DNA from: Gemmatimonadota bacterium
Lineage (GTDB): Bacteria; Gemmatimonadota; Gemmatimonadetes; Longimicrobiales; Gaopeijiaceae
Reading direction: 5' to 3'
Length of the DNA stretch: 12,298 nt
Assembly (NCBI GenBank): GCA_003567615.1
Contig: PWZC01000450.1
Location: 1 to 12,298 of the forward strand
Within the stretch, counting starts at the first letter, position 1; every line of letters starts with the position of its first letter. The translations under genes were made by a program, and so were the position numbers. This document shows positions 1 to 6,087 of the stretch, one piece after another. The notes beneath the pieces were generated by a model. The model saw only the letters and a list, made by a program, of their open reading frames with translations, ran no database searches and had not been told where the DNA came from.

Positions 1-591
1 ACCTACGGGAACGACTTCAAACAGGCCATCCACGCCGGTTGGGGAAAGATCGACGAGGAGGATTTCATTACCGGGGTGCAGGCCGTACTGGAGGCCCATC
101 CGGACATTGACGCGGCCCGGCTCGGGGTCATGGGCGGAAGCTACGGTGGGTACATGACAAACTGGCTCACCGCCCGCACCGATCTCTTCGCCGCAGCGGT
201 GACCCGGGCCTCCATCTCCCAGTGGGAGAGCCTGGCCAAGACCACGGACTCGAACCTGCCCCATCTTCCCTTTGGCGGGGCTTCCTTCGAGGAGCGGGAG
301 CTCTTCCGGGCCCTGTCACCCATCAGCTATGTGGAGAACGTCACCGCCCCCACCCTGGTGATCCACGGGGAGGAGGATTACCGGACGCCTCTGGGCGAGG
401 GGGAGCAGTGGTACGGAGCGCTCCAGAAGCTGGGGGTGCCGTCGGAATTCGTACTCTATCCCCGCAGCGCCCACGGCATCCGCGAACCGTGGCTGGCGGC
501 GGACAGCCAGGAGCGGACCCGGAGCTGGTTCGAACACTGGCTCCTGGAGCGCCCGGCGGCTGCGCAGGACGGAGAAGCTTCGGACCGGTAG
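1..591 (+). CDS. S9-family serine peptidase (prolyl oligopeptidase type), C-terminal part
   Basis: The reading frame is open from the first base and ends at TAG, leaving 196 residues of the C-terminal alpha/beta-hydrolase domain; the beta-propeller half lies outside the window. The nucleophile elbow GGSYGG puts the catalytic Ser at visible residue 47. The acid is probably the second D-type position in HGEEDYRTP (Asp126), and the His is in SAHGIREP (His158). The start TYGNDFKQA and the segment WGKIDEEDF are typical of S9C acylaminoacyl or dipeptidyl peptidases. These enzymes cleave short peptides, often after Pro or from blocked N-termini, in the cytoplasm or periplasm; which one applies cannot be told without the N-terminus. 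All three catalytic residues are present, so the domain looks intact. The gene converges on yhbY with a 43-base gap. The GTG at 76 is internal, not the real start. Confidence 0.93.
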   Translation, partial: TYGNDFKQAIHAGWGKIDEEDFITGVQAVLEAHPDIDAARLGVMGGSYGGYMTNWLTARTDLFAAAVTRASISQWESLAKTTDSNLPHLPFGGASFEERELFRALSPISYVENVTAPTLVIHGEEDYRTPLGEGEQWYGALQKLGVPSEFVLYPRSAHGIREPWLAADSQERTRSWFEHWLLERPAAAQDGEASDR

Positions 592-600
592 AAAACGACG

Positions 601-667
601 GCTGGGGAGGGGGAGGGAGGCCTGGGGAGAGCGATTAACGCCGCCCCGCTGCCCCCTCCTCCCCAGC
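601..667. terminator. Possible bidirectional hairpin between converging genes
   Basis: The segment 601-610 (GCTGGGGAGG) is exactly complementary to 658-667 (CCTCCCCAGC). The pairing extends with gaps to about 616/651, giving a long GC stem with a loop of about 35 bases. It starts 10 bases after the serine peptidase stop and includes the last codons of yhbY on the other strand, so it could end both transcripts. There is no T tract, and the region is low-complexity G/C, so chance pairing is possible. Positions 604-627 on the + strand also carry four runs of three or more G. Confidence 0.25.
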
Positions 668-946
668 TTCCTCCGGGAAGGGGCGGTACAGGACCAGGGT
701 CCGGCCGATGACCTGCACCACTTCGACGCCGTCCACCTCGCCACCCACCGCGTCAGCCGCCTCCCGAGCCGAAAGGTCGGAGGTGTCCAGGACCTTCACC
801 TTCAGAAGCTCCCGGGTGTTGAAGGCTTCGGTGAGGGAGCGCCCGAAGGCGGGACTGATCCCATCGGCACCTACCTGCAGGATGGGCTTCAGGGGATGGG
901 CCTGGGAGCGGAGTCGGGCGCGCTCCTTCGAGGAGAGTCGACTCAT
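635..946 (-). CDS. yhbY: YhbY-type CRM-domain RNA-binding protein (ribosome assembly)
   Basis: A 103-residue protein, the usual length of YhbY. It is a single CRM domain: the opening LSSKERARLRSQAHPLKP, then QVGADGIS, which fits the GxxG-type RNA-binding loop (about residues 25-31), then TEAFNTRELLKVKVLD, and finally VQVIGRTLVLYRP. The family binds pre-50S ribosomal particles and helps 23S rRNA maturation in the cytoplasm. The C-terminal tail (PEEAGEEGAAGRR) is a low-complexity end. The ATG at 946 was chosen because the domain begins there; it overlaps the TGA of tspO as ATGA. The upstream Shine-Dalgarno is weak, so translation probably depends on coupling to tspO. It is the last gene of a four-gene chain. 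A longer open frame continues upstream but only shadows tspO. Confidence 0.93.
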   Translation of the reverse strand: MSRLSSKERARLRSQAHPLKPILQVGADGISPAFGRSLTEAFNTRELLKVKVLDTSDLSAREAADAVGGEVDGVEVVQVIGRTLVLYRPFPEEAGEEGAAGRR

Positions 947-1419
947 GATGGATCCGGGTTCAGCCGCCAGATGGTGTAGGTGAGGAAGGCCGCGAAGCCT
1001 ACCCAGAGGACGTAGGGGACCATGAGCAGGCCTGACAGGGGCCGCACGTCCCAGAACGCCACCGCGGTGGCGAAGACGGCGGCGAAGAGGAGGAGCGCTT
1101 CCCAGAAGGCCGCCTTCAGGTTCTCCCGGCCGAAGAAGAGGTACGACCAGAGGGAGTTCAGCACCAATTGGAGCACGAAGAGTCCCAGCGGAAGAAGGCC
1201 GCCCATCACGCCGGTGCGGAGCCACACGAGCCAGGCCGCCACCGACATCATGATGAACAGGAGCGTCCATACCGGCGGAAAGAGCCAGGAGGGCGGGTTC
1301 CACGAGGGTTTCCGGATCTTCTCGTAGTACCACTCCCCCGGACGGAAGAAGGCGCCGGAGGTGCTGGCCAGGAAGCTGAGTGCGACGAAGGCGGCTAGAC
1401 CCAGGAGGGACTGGATCAT
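943..1419 (-). CDS. tspO: TspO/MBR family membrane protein
   Basis: A 158-residue protein with five predicted membrane helices (about residues 4-20, 45-66, 74-92, 103-122, 131-151), the standard TspO fold. Family motifs are clear: EWYYEKIRKPSWNPPSW after helix 1, LVLNSLWSYLFF in helix 3, and PYVLWVGFAAFL in helix 5. The usual Leu-Asn after that last motif is Leu-Thr here, although WRLN follows. TspO proteins bind porphyrins and, in some bacteria, degrade or export them and act in stress or photosynthesis-gene signalling; the exact role is unsettled. The start ATG has AGGTGG seven bases upstream and overlaps the stop of the preceding lipoprotein gene as ATGA. It overlaps yhbY the same way, so the group is very likely one operon. 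Nothing in the window makes or uses tetrapyrroles. Confidence 0.93.
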   Translation of the reverse strand: MIQSLLGLAAFVALSFLASTSGAFFRPGEWYYEKIRKPSWNPPSWLFPPVWTLLFIMMSVAAWLVWLRTGVMGGLLPLGLFVLQLVLNSLWSYLFFGRENLKAAFWEALLLFAAVFATAVAFWDVRPLSGLLMVPYVLWVGFAAFLTYTIWRLNPDPS

Positions 1420-2186
1420 GTTGGATCCACCTGGATGACGCCGTGGAACTCCACGATGATGCGCCCCTGGGCATCTTCGGTGCCCACGACCCAGACCAGG
1501 AGACCGTCACCGAGTCCCGAGGACGGCATTCCCAGGAGGGGCAAGCTCTCCCCGGTCTCCCGGTCACGGAGTGCCCATTCACCGGGACCCTCCTGCTCCA
1601 GGACGCCTACCCGTGGAGGACGGCCCTCCATCTCCAGGAGGCGATACTCCAAAACCTCCAGGCCCGGTCCCACCGGGGTGGCGGCCCGTCGGCCCCAAAC
1701 CTGGACCGTGCCTCCCGCAAGGGACCGGAGCTCCCGGGCCAGGCCACCGGTGAGTCCGAGTTCGGCACCTTCCTCCGGGCGGAGAACGGCCGTTTGAACG
1801 GTACCGGTGCCCGTGACGCCGACCACCCCTGTGACTGTGTCCACCTGTGCGGTCGGAGTCGCGGCTTCCGGCATTTCGGTAGGCTCAGCTACGATGGTGT
1901 CCGGCAGGGAGTCGGGTAGGGTTGCGGTGTCTGATTCCATGGGTGGAAAAGCCGGATCCTGGGGGTCGGAGATGATAGGTTCGTCCCTTTCCCTCTCGCC
2001 GCGCGGCTCCAGGACGACGCCGGAAGCTCCCCGGGGAACGTCGGGGGCCGAGGCTTCAACCCCGACCTCCCCCGACGGATCCGCCTCGTCGGTTCCGCAG
2101 CCCGGAAGCAGGAACGGTAGGGCGAGGAGCAGAAGGACGGTCGGCTTACCGCATCGGGGTAGAGGTGTTCCGCGGCAGGGAATCAT
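1416..2186 (-). CDS. Lipoprotein of unknown function with two similar C-terminal beta units
   Basis: I do not recognise a family. The 256-residue product has a lipoprotein signal peptide: a basic start, a Leu-rich core (residues 16-28), and LLPGC with the acylated Cys at 30. Residues 31-112 form a Pro/Glu/Asp-rich linker with no obvious fold, suited to spacing a domain away from a membrane. Residues about 115-253 look like compact beta structure and may contain two related units: 117-186 and 192-254 both run from a V-G-V strand through a G-L-x-L turn to V-W-G/V-V-G and end in a V-L/V-E-F-type strand. This suggests tandem OB-like folds, but that is inference. The ATG overlaps the stop of the upstream metallopeptidase as ATGA, so the two lipoproteins are probably made together and could interact. 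No catalytic motif is visible. Confidence 0.8.
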   Translation of the reverse strand: MIPCRGTPLPRCGKPTVLLLLALPFLLPGCGTDEADPSGEVGVEASAPDVPRGASGVVLEPRGERERDEPIISDPQDPAFPPMESDTATLPDSLPDTIVAEPTEMPEAATPTAQVDTVTGVVGVTGTGTVQTAVLRPEEGAELGLTGGLARELRSLAGGTVQVWGRRAATPVGPGLEVLEYRLLEMEGRPPRVGVLEQEGPGEWALRDRETGESLPLLGMPSSGLGDGLLVWVVGTEDAQGRIIVEFHGVIQVDPT

Positions 2187-4645
2187 CGGATTCGTACCAC
2201 CCAGAACTGCATGAAGCCGGGGAGGTTCCCATCGGTGCCGCTCCGGGCCACTACGGCGTAGGGCTCATGACCTGAAAGACCACCCACCACGTGGTAGAGA
2301 GTGGAGCCGGCAGCCACCGTGGTCTCCCGTTCGAAGGAGACGAAGTCATTTCTAGGTGGGGTGAGGCGGGCCTCCTCGATGAGGCGGTCTTCTACACCTC
2401 TCAGGTCCCAGGAGGGGAACCGGAGCAGCGGATCTCCACCGGTGAGCCGGCCATCTGTGTAGAGGCTGGCGGCCCAGTAGGCCATGAGGGGGCGAACGTC
2501 CTGGCCCAACGCCTCCTGCAGGGTGGCGAACCCGCTACGTGGGGACTGGATGATGCGACGCTGAAGCTCCCGCTCCCCGCCCACCTGGTTGGCGAAGTGG
2601 TCGGAAAGCCAGCGGAGGAAGGACCAGGTAACGCCGTAGGCGATGCGACCGGAGATGCACGGATCCGGATTGTCGGTGGCAAGCCACCCACACCCCTCCG
2701 GCGCACCGGGGCGCTGCGGAAGTGGGGTACCCCCGGCTTCGTTCCCCTCGCGTCCGGCGAATCCGTAGAAGACGGCCAGATCCACGAACGCATTCAGGTA
2801 CCAGGAGTTGTTGGTAGGGGAGAGGTTGCTGGCCAACGCGACCCCGCCGCCCAGATTTCGTCTGGGGGCGTTCCCGGTGTAGGAATGCCCCACGACCTCC
2901 TCTGCCAGAGTGGCCTGTCCCTCCAGGAGCCAGATGGCCTGGGATCCCTGGGCATCACCGAGCTGGAAGCGACGTCCGAACTGGATGATGTGCGTGGTCT
3001 CGTGGGCCAGGAGCACGGGGGCGTCCCGTCGAGCGGTCTCGCGGGTGTACTCCCGCGTGCGGTTCTCATTGTCCCGGATCTCCCCCTCGGGATCAGGGGC
3101 CTTGGCGTAGTAGAATTCGCCGCCGTTGGCGCCGGGACATTGATTGCCGAAGAAGTCCGAGGAGACGACGAATCCCAGCGTGTTCGCCGACATCTCGTTC
3201 ACCTTCCGGCTCACCACGATGACGATTCGACCATTCCCGTCCACATCGGTGGGAGTTCCGAAGTGGTCCGACAACTCACTGTAGATCCGACTGTCGAACT
3301 CATCGGAGAGGCGGTCGAAGTCGGAGGTGGTGAATCCGCCCGACGGGTTGTTCACATCCTCCACCCAGATGGAGTGTTGCCCCACGCGCCGCACCACGGC
3401 TCGGATATCGAAGCCGTTCTGGCAGACGTTGGGGTTGATGTCCGGAACCCGCAGCGAGACCGTATCCCCTGCTTGTCGGTCGGCCGAGACGCGGGCCACC
3501 GGTATCCCGTCCGAACTGAGTGCACTGGAGAGGGTGACCGACCGTGGATCGGCACGCGGACTCGCCAGCACCGGCTCCATGGAGCGGGCCTCCACCTCCC
3601 GGAGGGCGGGCTTTGTGGCCCGGTGCAGACGCCACCGCTCCACATCATCCGGCGAGCCGGCATGGTGGTCATGATCGTGGTCGTGGATCAGATGCTCCCG
3701 CTCTCCCCGGGAAGGGGGGATGTCCGAGTTTCCATGGAGCCGCGTCGCGGCCTGTGCCCGGAAGGTGGAGGTGGCAACCATGGCCGAGGCTGCCCCTTCC
3801 CCATCATGGGCCGCCACCACGGCATTCCCCCCCAGCCGGTTGCCACGGAATCCCTGGAGGCGAACCGTGGTGCGGGTTGCAGCGGTGCTGCTGGTGGACT
3901 GAACCCCCACAAGGTATTCGGCCCCGGAGGAGCTTCCGTCCAGGATGAGGCAGAACTGGGGGCTCGACGTCACGAGCCGGAGTTCACCGCGCTCGAGACC
4001 GGTGGTTTCGCCAGGATCGAATGGATGGTTTACCGGAAGGCTGATGTCGCGGCCGGCCTGAACGGTCACGGGCGCCGCCCCCTCGGGACGACACAGGAGA
4101 TCGGGAAGCCGAATCCGGAGGGACGATTCGGTTGCCTCCAGGACCTGGACCTGTACCCCATGGACCCGGACCGTATTGCCGGCGGCGCTCGGATCGAAGT
4201 TCGCTCCGGTGATGACGGCCTCCTCACCTGGCCGAAGCACCGCCGGAGAAACGGACGAGATGATGGCCGACTCCACGACGGTGAGGGTGATCTCGCCGGA
4301 AGCCCCTCCTGCCTCGGCTGTGATCCGTACCTGCCCCAGGGCGATGCCCTCAACCTCCCCGGACCCCGAAACGCGGGCCACCGTCTCATCGGAGCTGGAC
4401 CAGGTGACCTGCGGTCCCGAGATGGGCTCACCGGCCGCGTCCCGGAGCTCGGCCTGCAGTTGGACCCGCTCCGCGATGCGGATCCGGTTGGTGTCGGAGG
4501 AGACCTGCACAGTGGCCACCTGGGGGCCGGTGGGGCTGTCGCTACACCCCCCCAGGACCAGACCCGTGACCAGAAGGATGAGGCCGGCCGGCAGGAAGCC
4601 GAAGCGTTTCGTCGCCCGGGTGGATCGGGCACGGAGTTGGATCAT
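2183..4645 (-). CDS. Surface lipoprotein with Big2-like, IPT/TIG-like and HEXXH metallopeptidase domains
   Basis: An 820-residue product from the ATG at 4645. Residues 1-34 are a lipoprotein signal: a basic n-region, a hydrophobic core, and LVLGGC with Cys34. A Big2-like domain follows (about 45-125, with VTWSSSDETVARVSGSGEV), then an IPT/TIG-like domain (about 128-207, with SPAVLRPGEEAVITGANF). A His/Asp-rich patch, HLIHDHDHDHHAG, spans about 318-329. The catalytic part holds DVDGNGRIVIVVS (about 467-479), HETTH (548-552) and WLLEGQATLAEE with Glu575 as the probable third zinc ligand. This is a gluzincin pattern close to peptidase M30 (hyicolysin-like). It is probably a zinc protease anchored by lipid and displayed outside the inner membrane. 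No Shine-Dalgarno precedes the ATG, and the frame stays open to 4999, but the signal peptide fixes the start well. It is the first gene of the left chain. Confidence 0.85.
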   Translation of the reverse strand: MIQLRARSTRATKRFGFLPAGLILLVTGLVLGGCSDSPTGPQVATVQVSSDTNRIRIAERVQLQAELRDAAGEPISGPQVTWSSSDETVARVSGSGEVEGIALGQVRITAEAGGASGEITLTVVESAIISSVSPAVLRPGEEAVITGANFDPSAAGNTVRVHGVQVQVLEATESSLRIRLPDLLCRPEGAAPVTVQAGRDISLPVNHPFDPGETTGLERGELRLVTSSPQFCLILDGSSSGAEYLVGVQSTSSTAATRTTVRLQGFRGNRLGGNAVVAAHDGEGAASAMVATSTFRAQAATRLHGNSDIPPSRGEREHLIHDHDHDHHAGSPDDVERWRLHRATKPALREVEARSMEPVLASPRADPRSVTLSSALSSDGIPVARVSADRQAGDTVSLRVPDINPNVCQNGFDIRAVVRRVGQHSIWVEDVNNPSGGFTTSDFDRLSDEFDSRIYSELSDHFGTPTDVDGNGRIVIVVSRKVNEMSANTLGFVVSSDFFGNQCPGANGGEFYYAKAPDPEGEIRDNENRTREYTRETARRDAPVLLAHETTHIIQFGRRFQLGDAQGSQAIWLLEGQATLAEEVVGHSYTGNAPRRNLGGGVALASNLSPTNNSWYLNAFVDLAVFYGFAGREGNEAGGTPLPQRPGAPEGCGWLATDNPDPCISGRIAYGVTWSFLRWLSDHFANQVGGERELQRRIIQSPRSGFATLQEALGQDVRPLMAYWAASLYTDGRLTGGDPLLRFPSWDLRGVEDRLIEEARLTPPRNDFVSFERETTVAAGSTLYHVVGGLSGHEPYAVVARSGTDGNLPGFMQFWVVRIR

Positions 4646-4962
4646 CTGCAAAGCAAGAAGGGACGGCGGAAGGAGGGACCGCCGACGGCGGGCGAGGGGC
4701 CGATTTGCCACCTCCAGGACTTCTACCGAAGTTCCCCGGGAGGGATCCACGTTGGGCCCGTCACTGGAATTGCACCCACGATCTCCCGCCCTCCACCTTT
4801 CCAGCCCACTTCCGCTGCAAGCCTTCTTTCCGCCTCCAGCCCTCCGCCTCCATGCCCTCTTCCCGCTCCCGGCCTCCGGCAGGGCCCGGCGCCAGTTCCG
4901 ATCCCCGGCAGGCGACTCGTACGGACCATCCCGACCCTCCGCATCCGCCGGAGCTTCCCGCG
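4646..4962. other. Divergent intergenic region, no gene seen
   Basis: This stretch separates the start of the metallopeptidase gene (- strand) from the preferred start of the Nudix gene (+ strand), so it should carry promoters in both directions. I found no convincing -35/-10 pair on either strand. The + strand is pyrimidine-rich from about 4780 to 4870. Both neighbouring frames stay open through it, but their residues are Pro/Arg/Ser-rich with no domain. If the Nudix protein starts at the ATG at 4852 instead, the region shrinks to 206 bases. Confidence 0.5.
4719..4732. repeat. Short inverted repeat upstream of the metallopeptidase gene
   Basis: ACTTC-TACC-GAAGT is a perfect 5-bp inverted repeat with a 4-base spacer. 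It is flanked by GG and TTCC, which would extend it with one bulged base. It lies 74-87 bases upstream of the metallopeptidase ATG. It could be an operator half-site pair or a small RNA hairpin; such short repeats also arise by chance. Confidence 0.25.
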
Positions 4963-5373
4963 GTGCCTGGTTCGATACCTGTGGTGGCTGCGGTGGCACG
5001 TCGGCAGGATCGGGTCCTGGTGGCGCTGCGGGGAACCGGGCGCCGCCATGCGGGGCTCTGGGAATTTCCAGGAGGCAAGGTGAGGGAAGGAGAACGACTG
5101 GACCAGGCGATCCGAAGGGAGTTGACGGAAGAACTGGGGGTAGGAGCGTCGGAGGTGGGAAGGCCGCTCTTCCAGGCCCGGGATCCCGGGTCCCCCTTCG
5201 TGGTCCTCTTCATTCCGGTGATCCTCTCCGGCGATCCCCGGCCCCTGGAGCACGAGCGTCTGGCGTGGCGGGCGCCGGAGGAGCTTTCGGAAATCCCCTT
5301 GGCTCCCTCCGACGCCCGCTTCGTGCAGGAGTACCTGTTGGCTCAGAACTCCTCGACCCGACGCAGCTCGTAG
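4963..5373 (+). CDS. mutT: MutT-like Nudix hydrolase
   Basis: The Nudix box is complete: GKVREGE, seven residues, then RELTEELGV, fitting Gx5Ex7REUxEExGU with the metal-binding Glu residues in place. It follows RHAGLWEFPGGK, the usual lead-in of MutT. From the GTG at 4963 the protein has 136 residues, near the length of E. coli MutT (129). That GTG has GGAG nine bases upstream, and the domain starts at once (IPVVAAVA). An ATG at 4852 would add 37 residues rich in Ser, Pro and Arg and has no ribosome site, so it is less likely. MutT enzymes hydrolyse 8-oxo-dGTP to stop oxidised bases entering DNA; the substrate here is inferred only, and related Nudix enzymes act on other nucleotides. Its 3' end overlaps the converging NlpE-type gene by 31 bases. 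Confidence 0.87.
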   Translation: MPGSIPVVAAVARRQDRVLVALRGTGRRHAGLWEFPGGKVREGERLDQAIRRELTEELGVGASEVGRPLFQARDPGSPFVVLFIPVILSGDPRPLEHERLAWRAPEELSEIPLAPSDARFVQEYLLAQNSSTRRSS

Positions 5374-5993
5374 GGGAGATCCGAGTCGATCCAGAGGCCT
5401 TCACGATCCAGGAGCCGCAGGGTGTCCCGGTCGAGTCGGGCGAGATAGGCCCGCGGCGGACCCTCTGCTTCGCCATCCAGACGGATGACTGCCGCGGTGG
5501 GTACGGCCTCCAGGACGCCGGGCTCCTCTCCCCAGCGACCCAGGATGGTGAAGGTGGCGTCACCGCCCCCTGCCACGCCCAGGTAGGTTTCACGGAGGAC
5601 GTATACCCGGGGGCCCGGAAGGAGCGTCAGCTTGGTCCGGATACCGGCGCAGTCCGCGCAGGGAAGGACGCCCTGGAAGAAGAGGGCATCGGGGTGGCTG
5701 CCTTCCTCGACTTCGGCAGTCACCGCCTCCAGGCCCACACCCAGGTGATCGGTGACCTGGTCCCGCTCCGGCCTGTACGCCTCACCCATTCCCATGGCTT
5801 CTTCCCGTTCCGGCGCCACCACGTCAGGGACTCCGGCGCCGCCGGTGGGTGGAGGGCCGTCTTCCGGAAGGGCCGGGACCGGAGGTGGGGCTTCGTCGGA
5901 CCCGCACGCCACCGATCCCAGGCCGAGTCCCACCAGGACGAGGGTGAGAAGGAAGGGGCTGAATCTGGGGCGGTAGGGGAGTGGGCAGTGCAT
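5343..5993 (-). CDS. NlpE-domain lipoprotein
   Basis: A 216-residue lipoprotein: basic start, hydrophobic core at about 13-26, and GSVAC with the acylated Cys at 30. A Pro-rich linker (35-60) precedes a domain at about 104-214 that matches the N-terminal part of NlpE. It has FFQGVLPCADCAGIRTKLTL (CxxC at Cys112 and Cys115), then YVLRETYLGV, and an ending TLRLLDREGLWIDSDLPYEL. In enterobacteria NlpE senses surface contact and lipoprotein or copper stress through Cpx; in other phyla such proteins are often just small beta-barrel lipoproteins, so the role here is not known. GGAGG lies six bases before the ATG, a strong ribosome site that fixes the start. It reads in the same direction as the antiporter operon, 76 bases after it, with a hairpin between them. 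Confidence 0.85.
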   Translation of the reverse strand: MHCPLPYRPRFSPFLLTLVLVGLGLGSVACGSDEAPPPVPALPEDGPPPTGGAGVPDVVAPEREEAMGMGEAYRPERDQVTDHLGVGLEAVTAEVEEGSHPDALFFQGVLPCADCAGIRTKLTLLPGPRVYVLRETYLGVAGGGDATFTILGRWGEEPGVLEAVPTAAVIRLDGEAEGPPRAYLARLDRDTLRLLDREGLWIDSDLPYELRRVEEF

Positions 5994-5996
5994 CGG

Positions 5997-6004
5997 TCAC
6001 CTCC
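5997..6004 (-). promoter_or_regulatory. Strong Shine-Dalgarno of the NlpE-type gene
   Basis: Read on the - strand this is GGAGGTGA, near-perfectly complementary to the 16S rRNA 3' end; its GGAGG core sits six bases from the ATG at 5993. It is the best ribosome site among the genes that do not overlap an upstream gene. Confidence 0.7.
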
Positions 6005-6019
6005 ACGGGGAATGGGAGA

Positions 6020-6050
6020 ATGCGGGTCCCGGCGTCCCCAGGACCCGCAT
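6020..6050 (-). terminator. Perfect 10-bp hairpin after the antiporter operon
   Basis: ATGCGGGTCC (6020-6029) and GGACCCGCAT (6041-6050) are exact inverted repeats with an 11-base loop. The stem starts 19 bases after the stop of the last antiporter gene and ends 15 bases before the Shine-Dalgarno of the NlpE-type gene. The position suits a transcription terminator or mRNA 3'-end stabiliser for the antiporter operon, but no T tract follows on the - strand. It might instead sit in the 5' leader of the NlpE-type mRNA. Confidence 0.5.
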
Positions 6051-6058
6051 CACCCCGC

Positions 6059-6087
6059 AATAGATCGACTCAGATGACGATGATCAA
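6059..6087 (-). promoter_or_regulatory. Candidate sigma-70-like promoter for the NlpE-type gene
   Basis: On the - strand, TTGATC (6087-6082) and TCTATT (6064-6059) are separated by exactly 17 bases; each matches four of six consensus positions. The pair overlaps the last codons of the antiporter operon. Transcription would start near 6052, so the perfect hairpin would lie at the very 5' end of the NlpE-type mRNA. This is a weak sequence match and only a candidate. Confidence 0.25.

Noticed and set aside
947..1582. Upstream extension of the yhbY frame
   Set aside because: YhbY has its normal full length from 946; the extension lies across tspO in another frame and is not CRM-like.
4646..4999. 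N-terminal extension of the metallopeptidase frame to 4999
   Set aside because: It adds 118 Arg/Gly/Pro-rich residues before a clean lipoprotein signal peptide, which must be N-terminal, and would overlap the Nudix gene.
2291..5083. A 930-codon open frame on the + strand, opposite the metallopeptidase gene
   Set aside because: It is a GC-rich mirror of the real gene, with Gly/Arg/Pro/His-rich sequence and no domain; the - strand has signal peptide, domains and active-site motifs.
4176..6077. A 633-codon + strand frame crossing the Nudix and NlpE-type region
   Set aside because: It runs in the wrong frame through the intact Nudix gene and antisense to the NlpE-type gene; no recognisable domain.
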